NCBI GenBank assembly: GCA_033816765.1
Contig: CM066287.1
Location: 2,604,001 to 2,668,000 of the forward strand
From: Nothopassalora personata
Taxonomy: Eukaryota > Ascomycota > Dothideomycetes > Mycosphaerellales > Mycosphaerellaceae
DNA length: 64,000 nt
Direction: 5' to 3'
A program made the position numbers and the translations under genes. This document shows positions 41,098-52,451 of this stretch, in pieces. Below the pieces are notes generated by a model, which was given only the letters and a program-made list of their open reading frames with translations, did no database searches and was not told where the DNA came from. Each line of letters opens with the position of its first letter. Within the stretch, counting starts at the first letter, position 1.

Positions 41098-42252
41098 TGT
41101 GACTGTTTGGGATCTTTGTGCAACTTCGCTAACGTATGTTGCTGTATTTATGCTTAGAAGCGAACGGTCTGCAGCTTCACGACGACCGTGTTGACATCAC
41201 TCGCTCACCCCGCACCCTTTGGCTCTGCTTCAACAGAAGCTTTGGTTGCCGACGTAGGGGGGACGTTACATGCAGATTTCGTGCACCCCATTTTATCGGA
41301 GTGAGGCCGATTGGATAAACAAATTGAAGCATTTGTCGTCATCCGCCGAACATTGGTAGTATTATATACATACTACTATTATGTCTAATTACTATAGGTT
41401 CACCTGATATTTTAGTATTAGTAAAACTATAGATTATGATAGATTATGATAGATTATGAGATTCTGTATGAAACTAGAAAGCTAGCCCTATCTGATCGTA
41501 GACGCTTCGTCTAAGAATGATACCTTACGTAAGTCCTCTATACCTAAAGCATCTAAGCTTACTAAGGTAAGGTATGTCGCGAAGCGCTCCGTGCTACATA
41601 ACGCGATATCTCTCTCGCAGAGATAGCACTACATATGTAGATAATCACATGCAATTGCACATACCACCACATTATTCACTAATGTGAGCCCAACTCACGC
41701 TAAAATACGCTAAAAATGGGACACGGTATGCCTACTGAATCGAGCCAATATGATGCTCCTTTGCACCGGGACCTGGACGGGACTAGCCGGCGGTCAGGAT
41801 CAATGCCCATGAAGGCCATCTTCTAAGCCTCGTGCGAATGGAGGGTAATGTTGACCTGTACAGAATGCTCTGAGCACTTCCAACCTATTCCACCTACCGA
41901 AGACAGGTGCGTGCTTCAACACTTCCAAACTGCAAGCATTGGATGTCGGTATCGTAATGAGTGGAAGACAGGCAATGTCTCACGCAGGCGGCCATTTCTT
42001 CCAAAAACCCTTCGAATCAACATCATCTTCAATGTTATAGAAAGGTTCTGCGAATGGAGCCCTTCAATGAGCAGCCGTGTCCTGGGTACTATAGCTGTGA
42101 CAGCTTAAGAAGCAATGAACTCTTTTGATCGCCCTGGGACGATTAGCAGTATCACTACGCGAAGTCATGATCTCTGCGATACCAGTGTAAGTAATTGTAG
42201 TACCGTGGAAGATTGGTATTCGCTGGCTATAGAGGCTACACCCAATAGTCGA
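41098..42252. other. Gene-free region with AT-rich island
   Basis: The first 200 bp hold the promoter of the beta-lactamase-fold gene, with a TATA-like CATAAATA on the minus strand at 41145-41152. From about 41340 to 41720 the DNA becomes AT-rich and full of short palindromes. The rest has no supported gene. Confidence 0.6.
41340..41720. repeat. AT-rich island with clustered short palindromes
   Basis: Base use differs sharply from the flanks. The segment 41430-41459 has three copies of ATAGATTATG. Perfect inverted repeats include TAGACG-CTT-CGTCTA (41499-41513), CTTACGTAAG (41524-41533), TATCTCT-CTCGC-AGAGATA (41607-41625), CTACATATGTAG (41629-41640), TGCAATTGCA (41650-41659) and GTGAG-CCCAA-CTCAC (41684-41698). 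ATACCTTAC (41520-41528) is also inverted at 41567-41575. It looks like a decayed mobile-element fragment, possibly altered by repeat-induced point mutation. No transposase remnant is visible. Confidence 0.55.
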
Positions 42253-43544
42253 TCAAAGATCTACTCGACGCAGCTTGCCATTAGCCTCGCCGCTCCAGGT
42301 ATAACCACAGTTACCATTGCCAACTTGGTATCCATCACTACCATCCATGTCATCAGACATCGGTGCCGACAGTATGAAGTTAGGATGCTGATCTTGAGAG
42401 CTGCAGGTAGCACCTTCGTGCGAAAGCAAGAAGCAGCTTCTGAACTGCTTGCGGAAGATGAAAGTCTCGCAAGTTGGTAGACGCTGGCAAGCATTGCAGC
42501 ATTCTGTCGCCGTGCTGGCGCCATCGGCAATCTTTTGGAAGTCGGAAGCGACACCGGGTCCGTTATTCGCGACGTTGACTGCGTAGAACGATTCACCTCC
42601 GCTACGGAACGTGGAGCCAAAGATATTGCGTTCATTGCAAGCATTGAAGACGGTCGGGCCAGGGAGGACGCTTGTGGTGGTCGTCCGGGTGCCCTCTGTC
42701 TTGGTGTTGATGATGGTCGTTGTTGTCTGAACGGAGCTGGTCGATGTCTCGGTGATAGTTTCAGACGCGTTATCCGGGATGACCGTAGTCTCGACTGTAA
42801 GGGTTTGGACCTTGACTGTGGTCCTGGACCAGTAAGCCATCGTTTTCGTGGCTTGCTTCAGGGTCGTGTAAGTCGTGTAAGTTTTGGTGTTTGGCATAGT
42901 CTTGGTGCCTACAGAACAATCATTAGTCGCCGTGCAGGCAGAGGTCACATAATATGAGTACTTACAAACGACGTTGTTTGGTCGGCTTTGAGCCAAGACA
43001 CCTTGCGGGCCCTTCACGACGGCCCTCTTATTTGGGCTGTGAGGGTGTGCAATCTCACGGCGTGCGACCGAGCCTCGGTTAATGGTGTCCATGATATTCA
43101 TGAAGTTGGTGATAGTGGGAACGATTGTCGTCGAAGTCGACGAAGTCGTCAAAGTGTTGGTAGTAGTTGTTGTCACCTCAGTCGTGGCACTGAAAGTAGC
43201 AACCTGCACGTTCATATTAGCTTGTGATCTCAGGCGTAGTGGAGCTCGTTACGGACCTGGAAAGAAGTTGTCGTGACATAATAAGTATCGGTGTCTGTAG
43301 ATGCCGTGACGGTGTTTGTCTTGGTGTTGGTACGTGTCGATGTAGTGACAAGCCCGAGGTATGTAGTGACAGTGTTCTGTACTACCAACGTTTGAATTGG
43401 ACGGCGTGCACTCGTCGTTGTTGTTGTTGTAGTTGGCACTTTTCGAATCGATTTTGTGCCCAAGGTCGTCCGGCAACTGACAGCCTGAGCGACAGCAGAA
43501 GTCGCCAAGGACAAGACTGCGGCAAGTTGAAGGATGGACTTCAT
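42253..43544 (-). CDS. Secreted Thr-rich protein with C-terminal apple/PAN-like module
   Basis: Three exons, complement(join(42253..42908,42966..43203,43257..43544)), encode 393 residues. Introns are 53 bp (GTCCGT...GCAG, phase 0) and 57 bp (GTAAGT donor, CTAATG branch, TGTAG acceptor, phase 1); the second is in frame, so it is a prediction from its strong signals. A signal peptide (MKSILQLAAVLSLATSAVAQ) leads into long Thr/Ser/Val repeats of the TTTTTT and TETSTSS kind, likely O-mannosylated. The last 120 residues carry Cys pairs in ATECCNACQRLPTCETFIF and RSCFLLSHEGATC, the spacing of an apple/PAN-type fold. A surface or wall protein is likely. Partner unknown. Confidence 0.75.
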
Positions 43545-44826
43545 TGTGCACGAGTGTGAACGAGTGGAGAGTTAGTGAATGTTGTTGGAGATGTGATTGC
43601 ACGCTCTGCTCATAAGGATGCAAGAGCGATGCTGTACGGCACATCTCCATATATACAGGTTGGTTGGTACCTGTGATGGGGCGCTCTTCTAGCCGGCGCC
43701 GTGTCTACTAGACAGTGAAAACACATGGCCTGTGGCGCACCGCCTGGGCCGTTGCCTTTCCGTGGTATGCTTTATCAGCGTGAATACGTCTTGTCGAAAG
43801 ACGAGACTGCAATCAAGGAGGCCGGAGTCCCCGGTCTGGTACTTCAGTTCTGTCCCTATGCAGCCTACCGTCGTTCAATGTAACGCCATAGACGAAGATC
43901 GCGCTCGCGCACTCGGCATGACTGCCACGCCAACGTACGATAGGCGAGCACATGATGCTTCACCGTGGCTTCTAGTGCATATCGTGCTTCAGTGGTGTCG
44001 AAGCTTGGACAAGAATTTTGTCAAAGGCGTGGAAAACAAGGGGCAGTTGATGAGATGCAGAGCTGAAGTTCAATAACCTCGACTCAGCCCAGTCCATATC
44101 GAGCCATGCACGTGCCCTGTGCCAAGCCGTGGAGATGACTTCTTGGCATAGATTTCCAACGTTTCGGTCCAGGCCACCAACTTTGAGCAGCAGGAACCAC
44201 TGCATCAAGATATCCGCACCGACTTCTTCTGGCATCGTCGCTCGAAAAGCTTCGTTGTGGCTTGCGTTGATGGTTGCAGATGATAGCGGAAGCGGATCCG
44301 GCCGGCCCTGTGAACAACCTCATTTCCACTAGCACCGCCACGGCCAGCCTTATGCCTATACCACGACACTTTCGTACCAATAATAGTCGGTCGTCTTCAC
44401 ACCGTTCCACGTGTGAAGCATGCCTGTCCACGTGCCTGACACAAGTGCCAATCTGATGGCCGTTGAAGTCCAGACGAGGGATGAATTGCCGACCTCATAG
44501 CACTGTCTTGGGACGTCGACTGGGCTTACAGTACGGAGACTCCGGACGTGGCATGGCCTGAGCAACGTGATCGGATCCTGGCCGGCCTCTACCAGCGCCT
44601 GGACGCGGCTGAGAACTGCGATGGCACCAGGACTTGCACCGCGGACGGGATTGGTTTCTTATCTCCCGTCCAGAACATACCTACTTGAGGGTTCCCAGCC
44701 GCTCATTCTGTAGGAACAACCCTTCAAACAGTCTTTGCTTCTTCACTGCACTCTCTCCGTTGTCGAGAATTCTCAAGAAGTGCTTGATACCACTCATTCT
44801 GCTGTCTCGTGGCACGGAGGTCCGAG
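43545..44826. other. Divergent intergenic region
   Basis: 1.28 kb between two secreted-protein genes that point apart. Minus-strand frames at 43972-44565 look partly protein-like but are broken and unassigned. Confidence 0.5.
43649..43656 (-). promoter_or_regulatory. TATA box candidate
   Basis: TATATAT about 105 bp upstream of the ATG of the Thr-rich secreted protein on the minus strand. Position and sequence fit a core promoter; no other test is possible here. Confidence 0.35.
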
Positions 44827-47049
44827 ATGTTATCACTCACGGGTCTAACATTGACCCTCGCGGCGTTCCTCTCTTGTACACCAGCAAATGCGTCTCCCCA
44901 ATTCCAGTCCAGCATACAACATAACCCGATCCCTCGACAAGCATCTGGTCCAGACATGAATGGCACTGCAGCACTCCTTGAGCCTGTAGTGCCACCAGCA
45001 GTCGATGAAGACGCACTCTCGGTTCTGAAGTTAGCCAAGAATATCACATTAGCATGGGCTGGCTCAAGTAACGCCAATACTACCACCAATGGTCAATTCA
45101 AGCGTGATGCCGCGGCCGTGCTGTCCCAGGCCGACTTTACATTCCGCTATCCGACAGTCCCACTGGATCACTCTAATTTTGTGTCTGACATTGCTTGTTC
45201 TGGTGGGAAGCTCACTGGCAGGCTAACTGACAAGGCCTACACCTACGCCAAAAAGCAGTGGGCAGGAGCCGGCCAGGTTGTCTTCATCACTTCTGTGGAC
45301 GGCTGTGGACAAGATGCCGCCAACGACTACTTCCTGGCTAGGGCAATTACTTTTTCCGACAAGACGAAGACTTTCACAGCTCAGGGTTCGGAGGCTGGAT
45401 ATAAGGACGTTGGTGTCCGCTTCAAGCTGTCCTGGGGTGACATCGGTGCATTGCCACTGAAGCGCGCCTTGAACAAGAGAGAGGTAAGTTCCATCTGGCA
45501 TCGAGATCAAGCAAATGAATACTACTAACGATTGGCCTTCTTTGATTAGATGTTTGAGCCTCATCCTTTGCATGAGCGAGGCACTCTGGACTTCAGCTTC
45601 GAGTTTAGTCAGTATCTGGACAGGTATCTTGGCGTGGCCAGCGATGCACCATGGGATCACGCTGTGCAGCTCGCAAAGTTCGGCAAGGAAGGTGGCAAGG
45701 AAGACAAGGCCTGGCAGAAAGGCGAGCTGAAGAAGCCCACTTCTAAGGTGACGGGACCTCAGAAGGGCAAAATGTCTGGCAGCGTTGATTATGGTATGAA
45801 GCTCTACTGTGTCGAATGCGGATTCGGCGGTGGTGCAACCATTTACGGAACAATGGACGTGAGTATTCTCTCCTTCAGCGTAGATACGCTCGAGGCCGGC
45901 TTCAACATGCACCTCATTGCAGGTCTCAACCTTGGCATGGAGGCCTATGTCCAATACGAGAAGGTATACACCAAGGAACTTGCCCGTGTCAACTTGGCCG
46001 GTTGGAAGATTCCCTTACTCGCCGACGTTGGACCTTTCATCAGCCTGAGCGCTCAAGCAGGCATGAAAGTCAAGGCCACTGGTGCTCTACTCATCGGCAC
46101 CAACGTGGCTTGGGACAACGTGCAAGTCAACCTCAACTTCCTCGACTCAAGCAGAAGTTACAGCAGAGGCTGGAAGCCCCGATTTGTACCTCGAGCGGAA
46201 GTCCAGGGCCAATTAGCCGCGGAGGCTTCGATCGGTCTTCCACTCAAGTTGGGTCTTGGAGTGAACATCCTTTCGGGCTTGTGGGAAGCTGATGCGTCGA
46301 TTGTGGACACACCACAGATGGTAGCCGAAGCGAAGTTCGTGACTTCTGCGGCCATCAGCTCCAGCGGCGAAGCGGTACCTGATTTCAACGGCGGCTGCTA
46401 TGGCATTGCCTGGAACATTCACTTCGAGAACACCCTGCAAGCTGTGTTTCAGGGAGAATACATCGGTTCCAAGGCTTTCGATCTCATCAAGCCTTATGAG
46501 AGCGAGCCTATCGCAAACGGCTGCATCGGCTACCAGGATCCAGGCATTGACGACGGCCTTCCGAAGTTCGAGCCCAAGGGCAAAGGATCAGGCACAGGCT
46601 TGGGAGGTAATGGTCTGAATAGCGGTGGCTCTGGACTCTCGGGCGGCGGCAGCTCAGGCAGCAAAGGTGCAGCCAAAGGGACAACGTCAAGCGCAGCACC
46701 AGCGCCTACCGGAGTGCTGGGTAGCACACGGCCGAATTGCACACCTGGTCAAGTCCTCGACAACCCCGCGAAAGCAAGAGATGCGATATGCTCGAGGTAT
46801 GTCACATCCTCTCAGTTGGCAACGAGCAATCGACCAAGGATCTACCAAGACTACGACTCCCCGAGCGCGGCTGCTTGTGGCGCAGATTGTTTGCGCGAGA
46901 ATGGCTGCGCCAGTTATGGCTACACCAACAAGGGGAAGTGCGCCCTGTTGAAGCTTCCCATTAAGAGTATTGCCACTGTTGGGTCGAGAGGCTCGCCCGA
47001 TTGGCAGTTCTGGGATGCAAGCTGCATTAAGATCAGTACATGTCCTTAG
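44827..47049 (+). CDS. Large secreted fungal protein (DUF7029/DUF7223-like) with apple/PAN-like end
   Basis: Two exons, join(44827..45483,45550..47049), encode 718 residues. The 66 bp intron (GTAAGT...TTAG, phase 0) joins ALNKRE to MFEPHPLHERG. A signal peptide (MLSLTGLTLTLAAFLSCTPANA) is followed by an FTFRYPTVPLDHSNFVSDIACSGG domain like DUF7029. A beta-rich domain starting GSVDYGMKLYCVECGFGGGATIYGTMD and reaching about residue 540 resembles DUF7223. A Gly/Ser linker with repeated GGSG follows. The C-terminal 90 residues (CGADCLRENGCASYGYTNKGKC) form a Cys-rich apple/PAN-like module. These proteins occur widely in fungi as secreted proteins without known enzymatic role. Domain names are from memory; the secretion call is firm. 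Confidence 0.75.
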
Positions 47050-47860
47050 CACAGCGTAGCATACAAGCATGCATTCACGGCCTCAATTTTCGAGTATTCT
47101 ATTCATTCAAGTCCTTTCAATGCAACGACAGTCTACATATTCACGCTTCATGGTCCGCCACAGTCAGCTGGCGCATCTCCGTTCCAGGAACAAGAGATAC
47201 CTCCTCGAATACTCTTTGCCAACACTTCGTCAGCAATCTTAGGGAAGGTAAAGGTTGAGGCAACTCACTCGTCTCGCATATTGGCCAGCGCACTCCTTGA
47301 ACTGGTTCGCAGAAGCGCAAATTCCGTGCGGAAGGTATTCCTGCCAAGGGGAGCAAGTCTTGTCCATATCAGTCAGTCTGTCTTCGAGCAGTATGCGATT
47401 GGCTCACTTACACCGCACACCGCAGCAACACACGCGGCAGAGAGCAAAGCTCGTAATGAGCATGGATATGCTTGAAGTGTTCATCTTGGATGTTATCTGC
47501 TAAATCGTAATATCGTTGAATGTGAGAAAGAGCTAGAGTGGTCTGTCGATTGTGATATAGCATTTCGGTGTAATGTTAGCTGTGCCGTAGAACATCAGTT
47601 CAGGGATATCGCGAAGCCATGGCTTTGTGCCATTGAGGCATTGAAGCCCCAATATCATCGGCGGCAACGTCTCGTGGCGTCGGTATAGTAGGAGATGTGC
47701 CTCACAATGGGCGTTAGCTGCGATCATGATGCAAGGGACCGAGTCGTAATCCGGATGTGCTGCAGCTGTCCTGTCGAGGGCTTTCGAACAGCACCGAAGG
47801 AGGCTCGGCGCTACGCACAGTGCCTCACACACTACGATTCACAAGAACCCGTCTTCATTC
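47050..47860. other. Convergent intergenic region
   Basis: Lies between the stops of the DUF7223-like gene (+) and the Nudix gene (-). Frames here (for example 47533-47832, minus) show no family signal. Confidence 0.5.
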
Positions 47861-48613
47861 TCACACTCCTGCTTGGAGGCCTTCATCCTCCATCTTGATC
47901 CTTAATTGTATTCCTTCCCATCCTCTCTTGGCGACATCAGCCATAAGACTACCTCTCAACTTCCTGATAGCATCTTCAACCGGCACAAGTTCCGCAGTAT
48001 ACAACGCCTCCTCTTGATCTACACCTGTACCTTCATGCCTGACGGGCTCACATACCCTTCTCTTTCCATCCTCACCCACTGCGGTGTCCATTGCGATCCT
48101 CTCGCGGATCGTCATATTCACTGGGAACGCCGGCGGGGGCTTATACACCCTTCCACCATCTCCCTGACTCACGCTCCTCTCCATCTCTTCCTCTACTTGT
48201 GCGGGTACAGTCTCCCCAACGAACCAGAACAACAAATACTGCCTCCTACTTCCTGGCCTAAGGGGTACCATCTGCGTCCAGACAGGCTCCTTTACAAAGA
48301 CCCGTTCTCTCTTCCCAGCCCCATCGGCCACCGTCTGGCCATGATCTATTGGCAGTGCCAACACTCTGTTTCTGAACCCTGACTCCTCAAATCCTTCCCG
48401 CTCCGCAGCACTCAGAATGTCCTCGTGGACATTCTTTCTCCCTTTGGGAAGGAACCAGTATCTGTCACGAGTGTGGTAGCAAAGCACTACGCGGGCTGTA
48501 GCGAGGTGAAAGATGACGATGCCGCCAGAGACTGTCAGGTTCTCGGAGGATATATTGGCGGTTGCGGGAGGGGAGGATGGAGGGGTGCGGGAGGAGGAAG
48601 AGGCGAGCATCAT
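47861..48613 (-). CDS. Nudix hydrolase
   Basis: A single exon of 250 residues. The Nudix box GX5EX7REX2EEXG is complete: Gly58, Glu64, Arg72, Glu73, Glu76, Glu77 and Gly79, right behind the strand RYWFLPKGRK. Nudix enzymes hydrolyse a nucleoside diphosphate linked to another group and bind Mg2+ through the box glutamates. The strand before the box (VSGGIVIFHLATARVVLCYH) and the late acidic motif DQEEALYTAELVPVEDAIRK fit the fold. There is no signal peptide or PTS1 signal. Diphosphoinositol polyphosphate or nucleotide-sugar substrates are both possible; sequence alone does not decide. Confidence 0.9.
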   Translation of the reverse strand: MMLASSSSRTPPSSPPATANISSENLTVSGGIVIFHLATARVVLCYHTRDRYWFLPKGRKNVHEDILSAAEREGFEESGFRNRVLALPIDHGQTVADGAGKRERVFVKEPVWTQMVPLRPGSRRQYLLFWFVGETVPAQVEEEMERSVSQGDGGRVYKPPPAFPVNMTIRERIAMDTAVGEDGKRRVCEPVRHEGTGVDQEEALYTAELVPVEDAIRKLRGSLMADVAKRGWEGIQLRIKMEDEGLQAGV

Positions 48614-48953
48614 GGTAGTGTCATGTGGGATAGAGGATGCATCACTATAGACGGCTTAGAGGGTCGTAGGAAGGATGGAGAGTGGAACGGCACAAATGCC
48701 TGGTTGCAGAGGTAGAGAAGTGAAGGTCGTGAATTGCTGATATCACACCCCACATGTACAGCGGAGACAGGTCCGTGGTAGTGAAAGCGCCTGAAACGGC
48801 GACCACCTCACTGCGAATCAGATGGCAATACTGGTTTAAAGTCATCATCGAGAGATCCTGCTAGTCTCATTCTGTCTATGGATTCGGGGTATCATCATCG
48901 CCTCGTCGTACCGCAAACATATGGAATTCTCTGAACAACAATTGATTTCGTGA
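48614..48953. other. Nudix promoter / NIPA 3' flank
   Basis: Short gap between two minus-strand genes without coding signal. Confidence 0.55.
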
Positions 48954-50579
48954 TCATGCAGGTCCGCTTGTTCTATCGTGCCTGCTACCCGACGGCATTG
49001 GTGGACCTTCATCGTCTTTGTCGTCTTTCCGCTTGAACGACCACCAGTCGCCTTTTAGCAGATCAGAGAACAGAGCGCCACTATGGAATGAACTCTTCCT
49101 TCTGTGGCGCGAGTTTTGTTGATTCGCTGGCATCGTACTCGATCGCGATATCCCTTCCAGACCGAGAGCTTGCTCCTCATCGCTCGGCTCAAGCGCTTTG
49201 CCTGAGGTGGATCTTCTGCGCCTTCGCTGGCGTTGGTGCTCACTCGTCTCAGGTAGTGGGATGTCCGACACTGATGAACTTGGACGAGCAAAAGTGCCAT
49301 AGCGATCATCTGAATCACCGAGTGCCTCCCAAATCGCCTTGACCTCACTGAGCGTAGCTGCACGATGCCTCCGTTTGGTGGTGTGGACATGTGTGTGACC
49401 AGGCACATAGTTAGGAATTTTGTTGGTGGTCGAATGGCTTCGTTGGAGCGACTTCCGGATCAAGTTTGTGTGCTCATCGATCTCCCTTTCAGTTTCCAGT
49501 TCCTCGTCGGTATGCAGCGAATCTGAGTCGTTGGTGTCTGTATCTGGATCTTCCACGAAACCCATGCCTGGGGCGAGGATGGTCTGCGGTATTTCGGTTT
49601 TGGCATGCGGATGTGCTTCATCCTCGTCATCCTGTAAACGCCAGCTGAGTGCAAGCACGCCAGCAAGTAGCAGCAGAGTGCCGAGAGCGATCAGGCCGGC
49701 TGATAGAGGTGGTAGCTTGTTCATCTGCTGGAAGTAGATCAGGCCGTCCAGTATCGCCACGATATTGTAGATGCAAAAGACAAAGGGATAGAGAATGCTC
49801 GTCGAAATGAGCTTTAGTCCCAGGTGAAGGTAGTACAGCTGCGAAAGGGACAGAACCAAAAAGAACAGAACAAGGACCCACGGCTCCCATGATTTGAACT
49901 GGTTGCTCTTGTGCGAGACACTTCGCACAATGAGTTCGACTGCACTCTTGGCCAGGAGTAATGCATGTGCGGAGAGGATGCCAGACACCAGACCAAAGAT
50001 CATGCCGTTCACAAGCAGGACTCTTGGACTGTCTCTCTTTGCGCTTGGTATGCACTTCCGAAGTGTGAATGTCACAACCAGGACCCCAACAGCGAACAGC
50101 AGTGAGAGGATGAACCAGACCAAGAAGCTGGGCTCTGCAAGCATCGCCAGAAGCTGCTTGAGTGTGTGGCTTGGTTCCGGGACTGCCGAAAAGTAGCTGA
50201 TCAAGACTGCGCCGGCAGCGACGAGTATGGTCCCGTACGCTGACCTGCAAGTCCAAGGCTCTTTCAGAATCAGAGTGGCCAAAATGCTGTTGAAGACCAG
50301 TCCGGAGGCTTGTAACGTACTCAAAAGTGGGAGTGGCAAAGCGACGATCTGTATTGTCGACCCGACGATGTTCGCGACCAGGAATAGGAACATGCCAATC
50401 TGCCATCTCCGTCGCTTGTAGGCCGGTCTTCGTTCAACGTGGTCCTCCTTCTCGTCCTCCAGCATATGCGACTTGCGCTGCAGTGTCAATCCCACAGACT
50501 GGACGCACGTCGACAGCAAGCCCACTATGATGCCCACAGCCATGGCGGCCTTGGGCTCTATCGCTGGTAGGTCCCTCAT
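48954..50579 (-). CDS. NIPA-type magnesium transporter (DUF803)
   Basis: A single exon of 541 residues. The first 310 residues carry about nine membrane helices in the NIPA arrangement: AVGIIVGLLSTCVQSVGLTLQRKSH, then the QIGMFLFLVANIVGSTIQIVALPLPLLSTLQASGLVFNSILA block, and the late YPFVFCIYNIVAILDGLIYF. NIPA proteins move Mg2+ and other divalent ions in plasma and endosomal membranes and belong to the drug/metabolite transporter superfamily. The C-terminal 225 residues are hydrophilic, with acidic (DPDTDTNDSDSLHTDEE) and Arg-rich (RQRRRRRST) parts, and are likely cytosolic. Start is the only suitable ATG. Confidence 0.93.
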   Translation of the reverse strand: MRDLPAIEPKAAMAVGIIVGLLSTCVQSVGLTLQRKSHMLEDEKEDHVERRPAYKRRRWQIGMFLFLVANIVGSTIQIVALPLPLLSTLQASGLVFNSILATLILKEPWTCRSAYGTILVAAGAVLISYFSAVPEPSHTLKQLLAMLAEPSFLVWFILSLLFAVGVLVVTFTLRKCIPSAKRDSPRVLLVNGMIFGLVSGILSAHALLLAKSAVELIVRSVSHKSNQFKSWEPWVLVLFFLVLSLSQLYYLHLGLKLISTSILYPFVFCIYNIVAILDGLIYFQQMNKLPPLSAGLIALGTLLLLAGVLALSWRLQDDEDEAHPHAKTEIPQTILAPGMGFVEDPDTDTNDSDSLHTDEELETEREIDEHTNLIRKSLQRSHSTTNKIPNYVPGHTHVHTTKRRHRAATLSEVKAIWEALGDSDDRYGTFARPSSSVSDIPLPETSEHQRQRRRRRSTSGKALEPSDEEQALGLEGISRSSTMPANQQNSRHRRKSSFHSGALFSDLLKGDWWSFKRKDDKDDEGPPMPSGSRHDRTSGPA

Positions 50580-51144
50580 CTTGCTCGCGGTGCTCGATCG
50601 TTATACGTGGAAGAGTATGCGATTCGCCGTGCGCGGTTGCTATCGCTCCATGGCAGCCATTACTTTCGGGCTCGATCCTAATTGGGCCGGGTGTTTGTCT
50701 TTTGTGGTGGTGAATGTCGCACCAACAGTCGGTCAGGTGGACGATGGACGCGGTGCCTGTGATGAGCGAGTGACGGAGGCTGAACTCCGGGGGGAGCGTG
50801 ATAGTACTGTCGTGGTTATCCGTGGTTATCCTGTCTGTTATGACGGCGGTCTAGGTCAGCTGCTAGGGTGACGGAGCTAGCTCGCAACACTGAGGCTCGT
50901 GTGTGGCTGAACCTTGGAGACAGACGACAACGATCACGTCAAGCTGCAGTCGGAGCATTGGAGCTGTCCCATTGACTCTACGATACTCCCACAATTGGCC
51001 AAACAGCTTGCATTGCATCGTATCGCGACTGCACGACACCACCGCCGCCCATTGAAGCTCCGTTCCACCCCTTCCACAGCTCTTCGACTCCCCACCACCG
51101 TCCACAGACGGCTGCCTCAGTAGCAGCACTGCACTACCGGCACC
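50580..51144. promoter_or_regulatory. Divergent promoter region (NIPA / V-ATPase E)
   Basis: 565 bp between the start codons of two genes pointing apart. No particular motif is claimed. TGGTTATCCG appears twice in close tandem near 50813-50830. Confidence 0.5.
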
Positions 51145-51904
51145 ATGTCACAGATACACGCCATGTCGGACGATCAGGTCAACACGGAGCTGCGCAAGAT
51201 GACGGCCTTCATCCGGCAGGAAGCGCTGGAGAAGGCCCGGGAGATCCACCTCAAGGCAGACGAGGAGTTCAGCATCGAGAAGTCCAAGCTCGTCCGCTCC
51301 GAGACATCTCGCATCGACGAAGAGTACCGCAAGAAGTTCACACAGGCCGGCATGAGCCAGCAGATCACAAAGTCCACACTCGCCAACAAGACCCGGCTCC
51401 GGATTCTCAGTGCACGACAGGAGCTGCTCGACAAGCTCTTTGAGGATGCCAACAAGAAGCTAGCTGAGAGTGCCACCAAGGACAAGGGCAAGTACGACAA
51501 GGTGCTCAAAGATCTCATTTTGGAGGGACTGTATGCGTTCGTGAATGAGAAGAAGGTGACCTTGAGGTGTCGAAAGAAGGATGAGGATGCCGTCAAGAAG
51601 GCAGCGGAGCAGGCCAAGCAGGAGTATAAGAAGAACATGAACAACAGAGAGGTTGAGATTGATGTTGACAGCAAAGAGAGAGTGCCGGAAGGCTCGTAAG
51701 TCATTACAGACTCCAAATAACATGCTCAGCGGCATACTGACGTAAGATAACAGCGCTGGAGGTGTCATCATCCTCAACAGCACCGGCAAGATCGACATTA
51801 ACAACACCTTTGAAGAGCGTCTGCGTCTTCTCGAGACGGACGCACTGCCTGCTGTCAGAGCTACTCTCTTCGGTGAGAACAAGAATCGCAAGTTCAAGGA
51901 CTAG
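51145..51904 (+). CDS. VMA4: V-type ATPase subunit E
   Basis: Two exons, join(51145..51695,51754..51904), encode 233 residues, equal to the yeast Vma4 length. The 58 bp intron (GTAAGT, CTGAC branch, ACAG, phase 2) joins RVPEGS to AGGVIILNSTGKIDINNTFEERLRLL, the conserved end. The N-terminal half is a charged coiled coil beginning LRKMTAFIRQEALEKAREIHLKADEEF, which pairs with subunit G to form the peripheral stalk of the proton pump. The stalk holds the V1 head on the vacuolar and Golgi membrane. An ATG eight codons inside (MSDDQVNTELRK) is also the usual family start; MSQIHAMSDDQV is chosen as it is the first ATG and matches fungal homologues. Confidence 0.95.
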
Positions 51905-52451
51905 CGTTGTAGCATACACCGGACCAATAGCAAGGACTCTCTGTCTCTTGTATGTATCGATACTTGTACGAATAGCCTACACTGGCGGCTAATCAATGTA
52001 TTTCATGATACTTCCGGGCTCGAAGTTTTCGAAATCTCTTTTTGACATTACTTATCCGCTCAGATCACAGTCCTATGTCAATGTCTTGCCAGACAGCTGC
52101 GAGACGCGGGAGGATGAAGATGTTATGACTGATAAGGCTCGAATCGATGCGTATTGCGCGCAGACCTCGCGAGCGGCCTGTGTTGCACAAATCGTTGCAA
52201 GACCACTTTGCGTCTCCCAGTGAATGCTGCATGGCACTGCTGGTGACGTAAGCAGAACAAAAATTGGTTGATCTTCAATGAGCTTTCCATCAATGTGTGG
52301 GCTGCTTGTCGGACTTCTGTAGAACATTGAGCCACTCGGAATATAATATATTCACCTCACATTGACCAACACCAAGATGACGGCGAGTGCGTCGAACGAC
52401 CGGGAAAAACACCTTCGATGATTTTGACTGCAGAGGTCTGCTAGATGTACA
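51905..52451. other. Intergenic region
   Basis: V-ATPase E 3' flank and dynactin p62 promoter. No coding signal. Confidence 0.55.

Noticed and set aside
43840..44076. Thioredoxin-like string (EDRARALGMTATPTY) on the plus strand
   Set aside because: No CxxC active site or remaining fold nearby. The match is too short and may be chance.
43972..44565. Several minus-strand frames between the two secreted-protein genes
   Set aside because: They change frame repeatedly and resemble no family. At most a remnant.
47533..47832. 99-residue minus-strand frame beyond the Nudix gene
   Set aside because: No motif, and no plausible splice to the Nudix gene, which already has its own stop.
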